The position numbers and the translations under genes are program-made. Below, piece by piece: positions 8,646-17,095 of a stretch of 35,025 bases of DNA (within the stretch, counting starts at the first letter, position 1; every line of letters starts with the position of its first letter). Source of the stretch: an uncultured Muriicola sp. (GTDB lineage: Bacteria; Bacteroidota; Bacteroidia; Flavobacteriales; Flavobacteriaceae); contig CALZFZ010000186.1 of the NCBI GenBank assembly GCA_945786965.1, forward strand, positions 1 through 35,025. Direction: 5' to 3'. The notes beneath the pieces were generated by a model that had not been told where the DNA came from, searched no databases, and saw nothing but the letters and a program-made list of their open reading frames with translations.

Positions 8646-9251
8646 ATGGCAAGATACACAGGACCAAAAACTAAAATCGCCCGGAAATTTGGAGAGGCGA
8701 TATTCGGAGACGACAAGTCTTTTGATAAAAAGAATTACCCACCGGGGCAGCACGGTAATACCAGACGTCGTGGAAAGAAATCAGAATATGCGATTCAGTT
8801 AATGGAAAAGCAAAAGGCAAAATATACCTACGGTATTCTGGAAAAGCAGTTTAGAAATATATTTGCCAAGGCCAATAGAAGTAAAGGCGTAACTGGGGAG
8901 GTTTTATTACAACTTTGCGAATCGCGTTTGGATAATGTGGTTTACAGAATGGGTATCTCCAATTCCAGACGAGGTGCCAGACAATTGGTATCTCACAGGC
9001 ACATTACTGTAAATGGGGAATTAGTAAATATTCCTTCGTACAGTTTAAAGGCGGGAGATGTAGTAGGAGTTAGAGTGAAGTCTAAGTCCTTACAGGCCAT
9101 TGAGGATTCATTGGCTGCAAACAGCAGTGTTTATGAGTGGATTACCTGGAATACTGAAAAGAAGGAAGGTACATTTGTGGCAGTGCCAGAAAGATTGCAG
9201 ATTCCTGAAAACATCAAAGAACAATTAATCGTTGAGTTATACTCTAAATAA
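8646..9251 (+). CDS. rpsD: 30S ribosomal protein S4
   Basis: S4 is a primary binder of the 5' domain of 16S rRNA that nucleates 30S assembly and, in E. coli and Bacillus, represses its own synthesis. The 201-residue product starts [20 protein letters not shown] and has the S4 RNA-binding domain at about residues 94-155 ([20 protein letters not shown], then [18 protein letters not shown]). The N-terminal part has no CxxC zinc knuckle. The start is 14 bases after the hairpin described at 8578-8631. Confidence 0.98.
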   Translation: MARYTGPKTKIARKFGEAIFGDDKSFDKKNYPPGQHGNTRRRGKKSEYAIQLMEKQKAKYTYGILEKQFRNIFAKANRSKGVTGEVLLQLCESRLDNVVYRMGISNSRRGARQLVSHRHITVNGELVNIPSYSLKAGDVVGVRVKSKSLQAIEDSLAANSSVYEWITWNTEKKEGTFVAVPERLQIPENIKEQLIVELYSK

Positions 9252-9268
9252 ACAACACATATCCGACT

Positions 9269-10261
9269 ATGGCATTATTTAATTTTCAGAAACCCGATAA
9301 AGTTATAATGATAGATTCCTCAGATTTCGAAGGGAAATTTGAATTTCGCCCTTTGGAACCTGGTTATGGATTGACTGTTGGGAACGCACTTAGAAGAGTA
9401 TTGCTTTCTTCTTTGGAAGGATTCGCGATTACTACTGTCAGAATAGATAAGGTAGAACACGAGTTCTCGATTATCGAAGGGGTAGTAGAAGATGTAACCG
9501 AAATTATCCTAAACTTAAAACAGGTTCGTTTCAAGCGACAGATCGACGATGTGAACGAAGAAACTGTTTCTGTTTCTGTAAGTGGAAAGGAGCAACTAAC
9601 TGCCGGTGATTTTCAAAAATTTATTTCCGGATTTCAGGTATTAAACCCGGAATTGGTGATTTGTAATATGGATCCCAAGGTGAGCATCAATATGGAACTG
9701 ATCATCGAAAAAGGACGAGGATACGTACCAGCAGAGGAAAATAAAAAATCGAATTCACCAATAGGAAGCATTGCAGTAGATTCTATTTTTACTCCGGTAA
9801 AAAATGTAAAATACAGCATTGAAAACTTTAGGGTTGAGCAAAAGACCGATTACGAAAAATTGATTTTCGAGATCGTTTCAGATGGTTCTATTCATCCTAA
9901 AGATGCGTTAACAGAAGCTGCTAAGGTGTTGATTCATCACTTTATGCTTTTCTCTGATGAGCGTATTACATTGGAAGCTGACGAAATAGCTCAGACCGAG
10001 ACCTATGATGAGGAATCCTTGCACATGCGCCAGCTATTGAAAACAAAATTGGTAGATATGGATCTTTCCGTACGAGCCTTGAATTGTTTGAAAGCTGCTG
10101 AGGTAGATACCCTGGGAGATTTGGTTTCTTTCAACAAGAACGATTTGATGAAATTCAGAAACTTCGGTAAGAAATCCTTGACCGAATTGGAAGAGCTGGT
10201 TATCAATAAAGGCTTGAATTTTGGGATGGACCTTTCCAAATATAAATTAGATAAAGATTAA
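9269..10261 (+). CDS. rpoA: DNA-directed RNA polymerase subunit alpha
   Basis: The alpha subunit dimer is the assembly platform of RNA polymerase and its C-terminal domain contacts promoter DNA and activators. The 330-residue product has the N-terminal domain with [20 protein letters not shown] and [20 protein letters not shown], a linker near residue 235-250, and a C-terminal helix-hairpin domain ([20 protein letters not shown], then [14 protein letters not shown]). It sits between rpsD and rplQ, the usual alpha-operon order. Confidence 0.98.
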   Translation: MALFNFQKPDKVIMIDSSDFEGKFEFRPLEPGYGLTVGNALRRVLLSSLEGFAITTVRIDKVEHEFSIIEGVVEDVTEIILNLKQVRFKRQIDDVNEETVSVSVSGKEQLTAGDFQKFISGFQVLNPELVICNMDPKVSINMELIIEKGRGYVPAEENKKSNSPIGSIAVDSIFTPVKNVKYSIENFRVEQKTDYEKLIFEIVSDGSIHPKDALTEAAKVLIHHFMLFSDERITLEADEIAQTETYDEESLHMRQLLKTKLVDMDLSVRALNCLKAAEVDTLGDLVSFNKNDLMKFRNFGKKSLTELEELVINKGLNFGMDLSKYKLDKD

Positions 10262-10266
10262 TTTTA

Positions 10267-10301
10267 CTTATCTGTCAGCAACAAGTAAGCTAAAAGATAA
10301 G
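10267..10301 (+). promoter_or_regulatory. Possible hairpin in the rpoA-rplQ spacer
   Basis: The 58-base gap before rplQ contains CTTATCT (10267-10273) and its reverse complement AGATAAG (10295-10301), giving a 7-bp stem around a 21-base loop. There is no following T-run, so it is not a terminator. It could be a leader for L17 or an mRNA processing site; it could also be chance in AT-rich sequence. Confidence 0.3.
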
Positions 10302-10319
10302 ATTAGATAGAATAGAACG

Positions 10320-10964
10320 ATGAGACACGGCAAGAAAGTCAATCACTTAGGAAGAAAGACTGCACACAGGGCTTCTATGTTAGCAAACATGGCCTGTTCG
10401 CTTATTGAGCATAAAAGAATTAACACCACGGTTGCCAAAGCCAAAGCTTTGAAACAGTTTATAGAGCCTTTAATTACCAAGTCAAAGGCAGAGAACAACG
10501 TTTCTATGGAGAAAGGGACCCATAACAGGCGGATTGTTTTTAGGAATCTTAGAGATAAGTACGCTGTTTCCGAACTCTTTAGTACCGTATCAGAAAAGGT
10601 TGGAGACAGACCGGGCGGGTATACCAGGATCATTAAGCTAGGAAACCGCTTGGGCGATAATGCCGATATGGCGATGATAGAGTTGGTAGATTTCAATGAG
10701 ATCTATAATGCCGGAAAAGCCAAGAAAAAGAAGACTACGCGTAGAAGCAGAAGTTCCAAGAAAACAGAAGCTGTGGCAGCAAGTCCAGAAGTTGAAACTG
10801 CTGAGGTAGCAACCCTTGAAAAAGAGACTCCCAAAGCAGAGACTCCCAAAGCAGAGGCACCAAAAAAAGAAGCAGCTAAAAAGGAAGCAGCTAAGAAAGC
10901 GGCTCCAAAAAAAGAAGCTCCGGAAGCAAAGGATGAGACTAAGACAGATGATTCAAAGGAATAG
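10320..10964 (+). CDS. rplQ: 50S ribosomal protein L17 with long basic/acidic tail
   Basis: L17 binds 23S rRNA near the tunnel exit. Residues 1-120 are the normal family domain: [20 protein letters not shown], then [15 protein letters not shown] and [20 protein letters not shown]. The protein is 214 residues long, against about 127 in E. coli; the extra 85 or so residues are low complexity, rich in Lys, Glu, Ala and Pro, with short tandem units ([19 protein letters not shown]). The tail ends [10 protein letters not shown]. Such tails are common in Bacteroidota L17, and their function is not known to me. A terminator follows. Confidence 0.96.
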   Translation: MRHGKKVNHLGRKTAHRASMLANMACSLIEHKRINTTVAKAKALKQFIEPLITKSKAENNVSMEKGTHNRRIVFRNLRDKYAVSELFSTVSEKVGDRPGGYTRIIKLGNRLGDNADMAMIELVDFNEIYNAGKAKKKKTTRRSRSSKKTEAVAASPEVETAEVATLEKETPKAETPKAEAPKKEAAKKEAAKKAAPKKEAPEAKDETKTDDSKE

Positions 10965-10990
10965 GATGTTTATAACGTTTGAAAATTTTG

Positions 10991-11023
10991 AAAAGGATAG
11001 ACCTAAAAGTCTATCCTTTTTTT
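10991..11023 (+). terminator. Intrinsic terminator after rplQ
   Basis: AAAAGGATAGAC (10991-11002) pairs perfectly with GTCTATCCTTTT (11009-11020) around the six-base loop CTAAAA, and the T-run continues to 11023. It lies 27 bases after the rplQ stop and marks the end of the ribosomal-protein transcription unit. Confidence 0.9.
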
Positions 11024-11059
11024 ATGTTTATTTGTGAAACTAAAAGAAGTAACACCAAT

Positions 11060-12187
11060 ATGAAGTATCAATCCAGAAAGAAAGCATTGTTATTATTGGC
11101 CGATGGCACCATTTTTTATGGAAAATCAGTAGGTAACGCAGATGGCACTGCATTCGGTGAAGTTTGTTTTAATACGGGAATGACAGGGTACCAGGAAATA
11201 TTTACCGACCCTTCCTATTTTGGACAACTCAATGTAATGACCAATGCTCATATCGGTAATTATGGAACCAATAGGGACGAAGTTGAATCCGATTCAGTAA
11301 AAATTGCGGGTCTTATCTGCAAAAACTTCAGTTATGAATACTCGAGGCCCAATGCTGATATGAGCTTAGAGGCATTCCTGAAAAATAGCAATTTGTTTGC
11401 AATTTCGGATGTAGACACACGCGCCCTTGTAAGTTATATTCGGGACCACGGCGCTATGAATGCCGTTATCTCTACCAGGGTAGACGCTATGGATGAATTA
11501 AAAGCAGAACTGAAAAAAGTACCAAGTATGAAGGGCCTGGAACTGTCATCAAAGGTTTCGGCAACCGAACCCTATTTCTATGGCAAAGAAGATGCTGCCT
11601 ACAAAATAGCAGCATTAGATATCGGTATCAAGAAAAACATCCTTCGAAATTTGGCCAGCAGGGACGCATATATAAAAGTGTTTCCATATAATACGGCGTT
11701 CAAAGAGTTGAAAGCCTGGAATCCTGATGGGTATTTTATTTCTAACGGCCCAGGAGATCCCGAGCCACTTCTGGAAGCCATTCAAACGGCTAAAGAGATC
11801 ATTGCACAGGACAAACCCTTATTTGGGATTTGTTTGGGGCATCAGGTTATTGCCCTTGCCAATGGGGTAACTACTTATAAGATGTACAATGGCCATAGGG
11901 GAATTAATCACCCGGTCATGAATCTGGAAACCGGAAAAGGAGAAATCACTTCTCAAAACCACGGTTTCGCGGTCAATCGTGAAGAAACAGAAGCACATCC
12001 CGATCTAAAAATAACGCATCTGCATCTGAATGATCAGACCGTTGCGGGTATACGTATGAAAAACAAGAATGTATTTTCCGTGCAATACCACCCCGAAGCC
12101 AGTCCCGGACCCCATGATGCTACCTATCTTTTCGATCAATTTTTCGAAATGATTAAGGAACATGCAAATAAGGATATGCTTGTTTAA
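11060..12187 (+). CDS. carA: Carbamoyl-phosphate synthase small subunit
   Basis: CarA is the glutaminase subunit that supplies ammonia to CarB for carbamoyl phosphate, used in arginine and pyrimidine synthesis. The open frame reaches back to 10979, but that would run through the terminator; the ATG at 11060 gives MKYQSRKKALLLLADGTIFY, the normal N-terminus, and 375 residues. The N-terminal domain has TGMTGYQEIFTDPSYFGQ. The class I glutaminase domain has the nucleophile Cys258 in GICLGHQ and the His344/Glu346 pair in YHPEASPGP. carB is not in the window. A weak -7-like box (TTTATTTG, 11027-11034) lies upstream. Confidence 0.97.
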   Translation: MKYQSRKKALLLLADGTIFYGKSVGNADGTAFGEVCFNTGMTGYQEIFTDPSYFGQLNVMTNAHIGNYGTNRDEVESDSVKIAGLICKNFSYEYSRPNADMSLEAFLKNSNLFAISDVDTRALVSYIRDHGAMNAVISTRVDAMDELKAELKKVPSMKGLELSSKVSATEPYFYGKEDAAYKIAALDIGIKKNILRNLASRDAYIKVFPYNTAFKELKAWNPDGYFISNGPGDPEPLLEAIQTAKEIIAQDKPLFGICLGHQVIALANGVTTYKMYNGHRGINHPVMNLETGKGEITSQNHGFAVNREETEAHPDLKITHLHLNDQTVAGIRMKNKNVFSVQYHPEASPGPHDATYLFDQFFEMIKEHANKDMLV

Positions 12188-12247
12188 ATAATTCACATTT
12201 TTTACGGGATATCCTTCCAATGATCAGGAATACAAATCGTCCTTTTG

Positions 12248-12255
12248 TATCTTTG
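12248..12255 (+). promoter_or_regulatory. Promoter -7 box for eno
   Basis: TATCTTTG matches the Bacteroidota TAnnTTTG element exactly and lies 34 bases before the eno start codon, predicting transcription from about 12262. No clear -33 TTG is seen at the right spacing. A 7-bp inverted repeat (ATACAAA 12230-12236, TTTGTAT 12244-12250) overlaps the box. Confidence 0.55.
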
Positions 12256-12289
12256 AAAACTATAATTCAACCAAATAAAATAATAGATT

Positions 12290-13579
12290 ATGAGTATCAT
12301 CCTTGATATACATGCCCGTCAAATTTTCGACTCAAGAGGCAACCCAACAGTAGAAGTAGATGTAGTAACAGAAAATGGTGTTTTAGGAAGGGCTGCGGTG
12401 CCTTCCGGCGCCTCAACCGGTGAACACGAAGCCGTTGAACTCAGAGATGGTGGGGCTGCCTATATGGGTAAAGGAGTTATGAATGCTGTGAAGAACGTAA
12501 ATACTGTGATTGCAGATAAAATCAGGGGCATGTTGGTCTTTGAGCAGAACCTGATAGATCAGACTATGATCCAATTAGACGGTACACCCAATAAGTCTAA
12601 ATTGGGAGCCAATGCCATTTTAGGCGTTTCAATGGCAGTAGCAAAAGCGGCCGCTAACGAAATGGGAATGTCTTTATACCGATATGTTGGCGGAGTAAGT
12701 GCCAATACATTACCGGTACCAATGATGAATATTATTAATGGTGGATCCCATTCAGATGCACCTATTGCATTCCAGGAATTCATGGTTATGCCGGTAAAGG
12801 CAAAGAGTTTTTCACACGCCATACAAATGGGGACGGAAATTTTCCATAACCTTAAAAAAGTATTGCACGACAGGGGTCTTAGCACTGCCGTTGGCGATGA
12901 AGGAGGATTTGCTCCCACGCTCGATGGTACTGAAGACGCTCTTGATACCATCGCCAAGGCTGTGCAAAAAGCCGGATATAAATTTGGGGATGAGGTAATG
13001 GTTGCCCTTGATTGTGCCGCTGCGGAGTTTTATGTAAACGGCAAATACGACTATACCAAATTTGAAGGTGATAAAGGGGCTGTTAGAAATTCTGAAGAAC
13101 AAGCAAAATATTTAGCTTCTCTTTGCGATAAATACCCTATCATTTCTATCGAAGATGGCATGGACGAAAACGACTGGGATGGTTGGAAAATATTGTCAGA
13201 CCTGGTAGGAGATAAGGTACAATTGGTGGGTGATGACCTTTTTGTGACCAATGTAACCCGCCTGTCAAAAGGAATTGAGAACGGAATAGCCAACTCCATT
13301 CTTATCAAGGTAAATCAAATAGGAACTTTAACAGAGACGATTGCTGCCGTAAATATGGCAAAGAATGCCGGGTATACTTCCGTGATGTCTCACAGATCCG
13401 GTGAAACCGAAGATAATACGATTGCAGATTTAGCCGTAGCACTCAATACAGGTCAGATCAAGACAGGCTCTGCTTCCCGTTCAGATAGAATGGCCAAGTA
13501 CAACCAGTTACTGCGTATCGAGGAAGAATTAGGTACGGTAGCCTATTATCCAGGTAATAAAGCCTTTAAAGTGAGTTAA
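12290..13579 (+). CDS. eno: Enolase (phosphopyruvate hydratase)
   Basis: Enolase interconverts 2-phosphoglycerate and phosphoenolpyruvate in glycolysis and gluconeogenesis. The 429-residue product begins [20 protein letters not shown]. Visible signatures are [17 protein letters not shown], the acid/base region [11 protein letters not shown], the metal ligands in [12 protein letters not shown] and VGDDLFVTN, and the family signature [14 protein letters not shown] followed by [11 protein letters not shown]. It has its own promoter box upstream and an intrinsic terminator 17 bases downstream, so it is probably a single-gene unit. Confidence 0.98.
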   Translation: MSIILDIHARQIFDSRGNPTVEVDVVTENGVLGRAAVPSGASTGEHEAVELRDGGAAYMGKGVMNAVKNVNTVIADKIRGMLVFEQNLIDQTMIQLDGTPNKSKLGANAILGVSMAVAKAAANEMGMSLYRYVGGVSANTLPVPMMNIINGGSHSDAPIAFQEFMVMPVKAKSFSHAIQMGTEIFHNLKKVLHDRGLSTAVGDEGGFAPTLDGTEDALDTIAKAVQKAGYKFGDEVMVALDCAAAEFYVNGKYDYTKFEGDKGAVRNSEEQAKYLASLCDKYPIISIEDGMDENDWDGWKILSDLVGDKVQLVGDDLFVTNVTRLSKGIENGIANSILIKVNQIGTLTETIAAVNMAKNAGYTSVMSHRSGETEDNTIADLAVALNTGQIKTGSASRSDRMAKYNQLLRIEEELGTVAYYPGNKAFKVS

Positions 13580-13596
13580 TAATGAACCTGGAATCT

Positions 13597-13631
13597 AAAA
13601 AAAGCCTTTCGTTTATTGAAAGGCTTTTTTT
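13597..13631 (+). terminator. Intrinsic terminator after eno
   Basis: AAAAAAAGCCTTTC (13597-13610) and GAAAGGCTTTTTTT (13618-13631) form a perfect 14-bp stem with a seven-base loop; its GC core is GCCTTTC/GAAAGGC and it ends in a T-run. With the A-run on the other side it could also act on the - strand, but no gene faces it from there. Confidence 0.9.
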
Positions 13632-13678
13632 AGCGCTATTTTTTTCGTGTAATTATCGCCATAAAGGGTACCGCAAAA

Positions 13679-13709
13679 TTGTTAAGGAGCGCCCTTTTTC
13701 TTAACTTTA
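13679..13709 (+). promoter_or_regulatory. Candidate promoter for gltA
   Basis: A TTG at 13679-13681 is followed after 20 bases by TAACTTTA (13702-13709), seven of eight matches to TAnnTTTG. This -33/-7 pairing predicts a start near 13716 and a leader of about 27 bases before the gltA ATG. The last base of the box deviates. Confidence 0.45.
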
Positions 13710-13742
13710 CTACACTATATTATTAACACCAAAATCAAACCC

Positions 13743-15026
13743 ATGAAGGATACAGCAACACTTGAGTATAATGGAAAAAAATATGAATTCCCTGTGGTCG
13801 AAGGCACAGAAAAGGAGTTGGCCATTGATATAAAAAAATTGCGATCTTCTACGGGGATGATTACGCTCGATCCGGGTTATAAAAATACAGGATCTTGCGA
13901 AAGTGCCATTACGTATCTCGATGGTGAAAAAGGAATCTTACGTTACAGGGGGTACAACATTGAAGAATTAGCAGAAAAAGCAGATTTTCTGGAGGTCGCA
14001 TATCTTTTAATTTTTGGTGAATTACCGAGTAAGAAAGAATTGGAACAATTTCATGCAGATATTACACATGAGTCTCACGTAGACGAGGAAATGAAAAAGA
14101 TTATTGACGGATTTCCAAAATCTGCCCATCCTATGGGGGTTTTATCTTCCCTTACCAGTGCCCTTATTGCATTTAATCCAACTTCTGTGAATATTTCTTC
14201 GGAAAAGGAAATGTATCATGCCATTATACGGATCATGGCCAAATTCCCTGTTCTGGTGGCCTGGACCATGCGAAAACAAAAAGGCCTTCCCTTAGAATAT
14301 GGGGATGATTCCTTGGGCTACGTGGAGAATCTTCACAAGATGATGTTTAAAAGGCCTAATAAGGAATATATAAAGAACAAAGTTGTGATCGATGCATTGG
14401 ATCAACTCTTGATTCTCCACGCAGACCACGAGCAGAACTGTTCTACTTCTACCGTAAGAATCACAGGATCTTCCCATGCAGGGCTATTTGTTTCCTTATC
14501 TGCCGGTATCTCAGCACTGTGGGGACCCTTGCACGGGGGAGCCAATCAGGCGGTATTGGAAATGCTGGAAGCTATCGCAGAAGATGGAGGCGATTATAAA
14601 AAATATATGGAGAAGGCCAAAGACAAGGACGACCCATTCAGACTCATGGGATTTGGCCATCGTGTTTATAAGAATTTTGACCCAAGAGCAAAGATCATAA
14701 AAAAAGCAGCAGATGGGGTTTTGGGAGACCTGGGCATTGAGGACCCTATCTTGGAAATTGCCAAAGGATTGGAAAAAGTGGCGCTGGAAGATAAATACTT
14801 CGTAGACCGGAAATTGTACCCTAATGTTGACTTTTACTCCGGGATCATTTACAGGGCTCTGGGAATCCCAACCGAAATGTTCACGGTAATGTTTGCCATG
14901 GGCAGGCTTCCGGGATGGATTGCACAATGGAGAGAAATGCGCTTACGCGGAGAACCTATAGGACGGCCAAGACAAATCTACATTGGTGAAAATCAACGGC
15001 CATTTGTGGCTCTGAATAAGCGATAG
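13743..15026 (+). CDS. gltA: Citrate synthase
   Basis: Citrate synthase condenses oxaloacetate and acetyl-CoA, the entry step of the TCA cycle. The 427-residue product is of the type I bacterial size. Catalytic residues fall at His264 (WGPLHGGANQAVLEML), His306 (MGFGHRVYKNFDPRA) and Asp363 (PNVDFYSGI), almost the same numbers as in E. coli. The N-terminal domain TATLEYNGKKYEFPVVEG is that of the hexameric, NADH-sensitive type, though allosteric behaviour cannot be read from sequence alone. A DDAH-like gene follows after 13 bases, probably co-transcribed. Confidence 0.97.
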   Translation: MKDTATLEYNGKKYEFPVVEGTEKELAIDIKKLRSSTGMITLDPGYKNTGSCESAITYLDGEKGILRYRGYNIEELAEKADFLEVAYLLIFGELPSKKELEQFHADITHESHVDEEMKKIIDGFPKSAHPMGVLSSLTSALIAFNPTSVNISSEKEMYHAIIRIMAKFPVLVAWTMRKQKGLPLEYGDDSLGYVENLHKMMFKRPNKEYIKNKVVIDALDQLLILHADHEQNCSTSTVRITGSSHAGLFVSLSAGISALWGPLHGGANQAVLEMLEAIAEDGGDYKKYMEKAKDKDDPFRLMGFGHRVYKNFDPRAKIIKKAADGVLGDLGIEDPILEIAKGLEKVALEDKYFVDRKLYPNVDFYSGIIYRALGIPTEMFTVMFAMGRLPGWIAQWREMRLRGEPIGRPRQIYIGENQRPFVALNKR

Positions 15027-15039
15027 GCCCTCTTAATAT

Positions 15040-15954
15040 ATGCTTCATTTAAACATTCAGGACGAAACGTCTGCCTTGAAAGCGGTGGTTTTGGGTACCG
15101 CAGAAAGTAGTGGTCCTATGCCTGCACCGGAAGACGCTTATGACCCTCAATCCCTGGAACATATCCTGGCAGGCACCTATCCTAAGGAAGAAGACATGAT
15201 TCGCGAAATGGATGCTTTTAGTGCCGTTTTAAAAAAGTATGATGTACAGGTCTTCCGCCCGGAAGTACTAAAAGACTGTAACCAGATCTTTTCCAGAGAT
15301 ATTGCATTCGTCATTGAAGATAAATTAATAGAAGCCAATATTCTGCCCGATAGGGAGCAAGAGTTTGAGGCAATTTTGCATGTACTCGATGGAATAGCAC
15401 CGGAGAATATATTAGTTCCACCAGAGGATGTTCACGTAGAAGGAGGTGATGTAATGCCCTGGAACGATTATATTTTTGTGGGCACCTATACAGGAAAGGA
15501 TTATGCCGATTTTATCACGGCAAGGACCAACCAGGAAGCGGTGGACTATTTGCAGAAGCAATTTCCAAAAAAGAAAGTAAAGGCTTTTGAGCTCCGAAAG
15601 TCCAATACAAATGCCAGAGAAAATGCACTGCATTTAGATTGTTGTTTTCAACCCATAGGCACGAACAAAGCAATACTTCATAAAAATGGATTTTTGGTAG
15701 AAGAGGAATATCAATGGCTGGTAGATTATTTCGGCAAAGAAAATATTTTCGAAATAACAAAAGAAGAGATGTATCAAATGTTCAGTAATGTATTTTCAAT
15801 TTCACCAGAAGTAATTGTTTCGGAACAATCCTTTACTCGACTTAACAACTGGCTTCGGGACCAGGGATTTACCGTTGAAAAAATTCCCTATGGAGAAATT
15901 AGTAAACAGGGAGGACTTTTGCGCTGCAGTACGCTTCCATTGATCCGGGAATAA
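15040..15954 (+). CDS. Dimethylarginine dimethylaminohydrolase-like protein
   Basis: This 304-residue protein belongs to the guanidino-group-modifying fold (DDAH, arginine deiminase, amidinotransferase). Members attack the guanidinium carbon of arginine derivatives with a cysteine, giving citrulline-type products or transfer of the amidino group. The expected residues are present: an early substrate Asp in FSRDIAFV, Glu134 in VHVEGGDVM, His198 in NALHLDCCF and the nucleophile Cys296 in GGLLRCSTLPL. DDAH or an arginine/agmatine-type hydrolase are both possible; the exact substrate is not decided by sequence. It is 13 bases after gltA, with a second enzyme of the same fold downstream. Confidence 0.8.
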   Translation: MLHLNIQDETSALKAVVLGTAESSGPMPAPEDAYDPQSLEHILAGTYPKEEDMIREMDAFSAVLKKYDVQVFRPEVLKDCNQIFSRDIAFVIEDKLIEANILPDREQEFEAILHVLDGIAPENILVPPEDVHVEGGDVMPWNDYIFVGTYTGKDYADFITARTNQEAVDYLQKQFPKKKVKAFELRKSNTNARENALHLDCCFQPIGTNKAILHKNGFLVEEEYQWLVDYFGKENIFEITKEEMYQMFSNVFSISPEVIVSEQSFTRLNNWLRDQGFTVEKIPYGEISKQGGLLRCSTLPLIRE

Positions 15955-16034
15955 AAGGATAGGATGTCCTTCACATAAATCTCAAAGAAGCACATTATTC
16001 TTTACTTAGTGTAGAATTACACCCTGAATTATTC

Positions 16035-16042
16035 TAAATTTA
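16035..16042 (+). promoter_or_regulatory. Weak promoter box upstream of the CtlX-like gene
   Basis: TAAATTTA matches seven of eight positions of TAnnTTTG and lies 23 bases before the ATG at 16065. A small inverted repeat GTGTA-N4-TACAC (16009-16022) sits just upstream. Together they suggest separate control of this gene from the DDAH-like gene, but each signal is weak. Confidence 0.3.
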
Positions 16043-16064
16043 CAGTCTGAAATAAGTGTCTCGC

Positions 16065-17012
16065 ATGCAAATTACGAATACGATATTAATGGTAAGGCCA
16101 GTACGTTTTCGTATGAATGAGGAAACGGCGGTTAATAATTATTTCCAGGAAGATCTGGATATTAAAAATCAAACCATTAACCTTAGGGCCCAGGCAGAGT
16201 TCGATGCCTTTGTGGATGCATTACGGGCCAGGGGTGTACGCATAATTGTAGTAGATGATATCTATGAACGAGATACACCAGACTCAATTTTTCCCAATAA
16301 TTGGATCTCATTTCACGCGAATGGAACGGTTGGTTTGTATCCCATGTTTGCCGAGAACAGACGTAGGGAACGGCGGGAGGATATTCTGGACCTGCTGGAG
16401 GAAGAAGGTTTCCGAATCACCAACGTTATGGATTATACATCTGCGGAAGAGGCCGGACTTTTTCTGGAAGGTACAGGAAGTCTAATTTTGGATCGTGAGC
16501 ATGAAAAAGCGTATTGTGCACTATCTCCCAGAGCCAATGAGGAACTTTTCATTGAATTTTGTGAAGACCTGGAATGTACACCGGTACTGTTCACGGCCTA
16601 TCAATCTGTAGACGGGAATAGAATGCCCATCTATCATACCAATGTAATGATGTGCATTGCCGAGAAATTTGCTGTCATTTGCCTGGATTCAATAGACGAC
16701 AAGAAAGAGCGTAAAAACGTGATGGATCACCTAAGAAACGATGGTAAGGAAATAATAGCCATCACAGAAGAGCAGGTACATCATTTTGCCGGAAATATGC
16801 TTCAGGTAATTGGAGCAGACGATAAAAGATACCTCGTAATGAGTACTGCGGCCTTTAAGTGCCTTACTCCCGAACAAATAATAAAATTGAATTCTTTCTG
16901 CGAGATTATTCACAGCCCATTAGATACCATAGAAACCTGCGGTGGCGGCAGCGCACGTTGCATGATGGCAGAGGTTTTTTTACCAAATGCCGATGCTCCA
17001 ATTTTGAACTAA
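16065..17012 (+). CDS. ctlX: CtlX-type arginine deiminase-related hydrolase
   Basis: A second member of the guanidino-group-modifying fold, 315 residues from the ATG at 16065 (MQITNTILMVRPVRFRMNEE). A GTG at 16056 would add three residues. Motifs are TAVNNYFQ near residue 25, DSIFPNNWISFH, GTGSLILDR, His191 in IYHTNVMMCI, and the nucleophile Cys299 in GGGSARCMMAEVF, with the glycine-rich lead typical of this family. The NCBI-style name is citrulline utilization hydrolase CtlX; the biochemical substrate is uncertain. It is only distantly like its neighbour and is separated from it by 110 bases. Confidence 0.8.
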   Translation: MQITNTILMVRPVRFRMNEETAVNNYFQEDLDIKNQTINLRAQAEFDAFVDALRARGVRIIVVDDIYERDTPDSIFPNNWISFHANGTVGLYPMFAENRRRERREDILDLLEEEGFRITNVMDYTSAEEAGLFLEGTGSLILDREHEKAYCALSPRANEELFIEFCEDLECTPVLFTAYQSVDGNRMPIYHTNVMMCIAEKFAVICLDSIDDKKERKNVMDHLRNDGKEIIAITEEQVHHFAGNMLQVIGADDKRYLVMSTAAFKCLTPEQIIKLNSFCEIIHSPLDTIETCGGGSARCMMAEVFLPNADAPILN

Positions 17013-17095
17013 GAAAATCGCACCACCAGGTATTATTCACATTGAAATAGTAAGAAGAATGTATTTACAGTCAAGGGTAGGCTATAAAGTTGGTT

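Noticed and set aside
10816-11037. 73-codon Lys/Gln/Arg-rich frame overlapping the rplQ tail
   Set aside because: It is a shifted reading of the low-complexity repeat in the L17 tail and runs into the terminator.
12170-12216. AAGGATAT/ATATCCTT inverted repeat around the carA stop codon
   Set aside because: The arms are 31 bases apart, one is inside coding sequence and no T-run follows, so neither a terminator nor an operator is supported.
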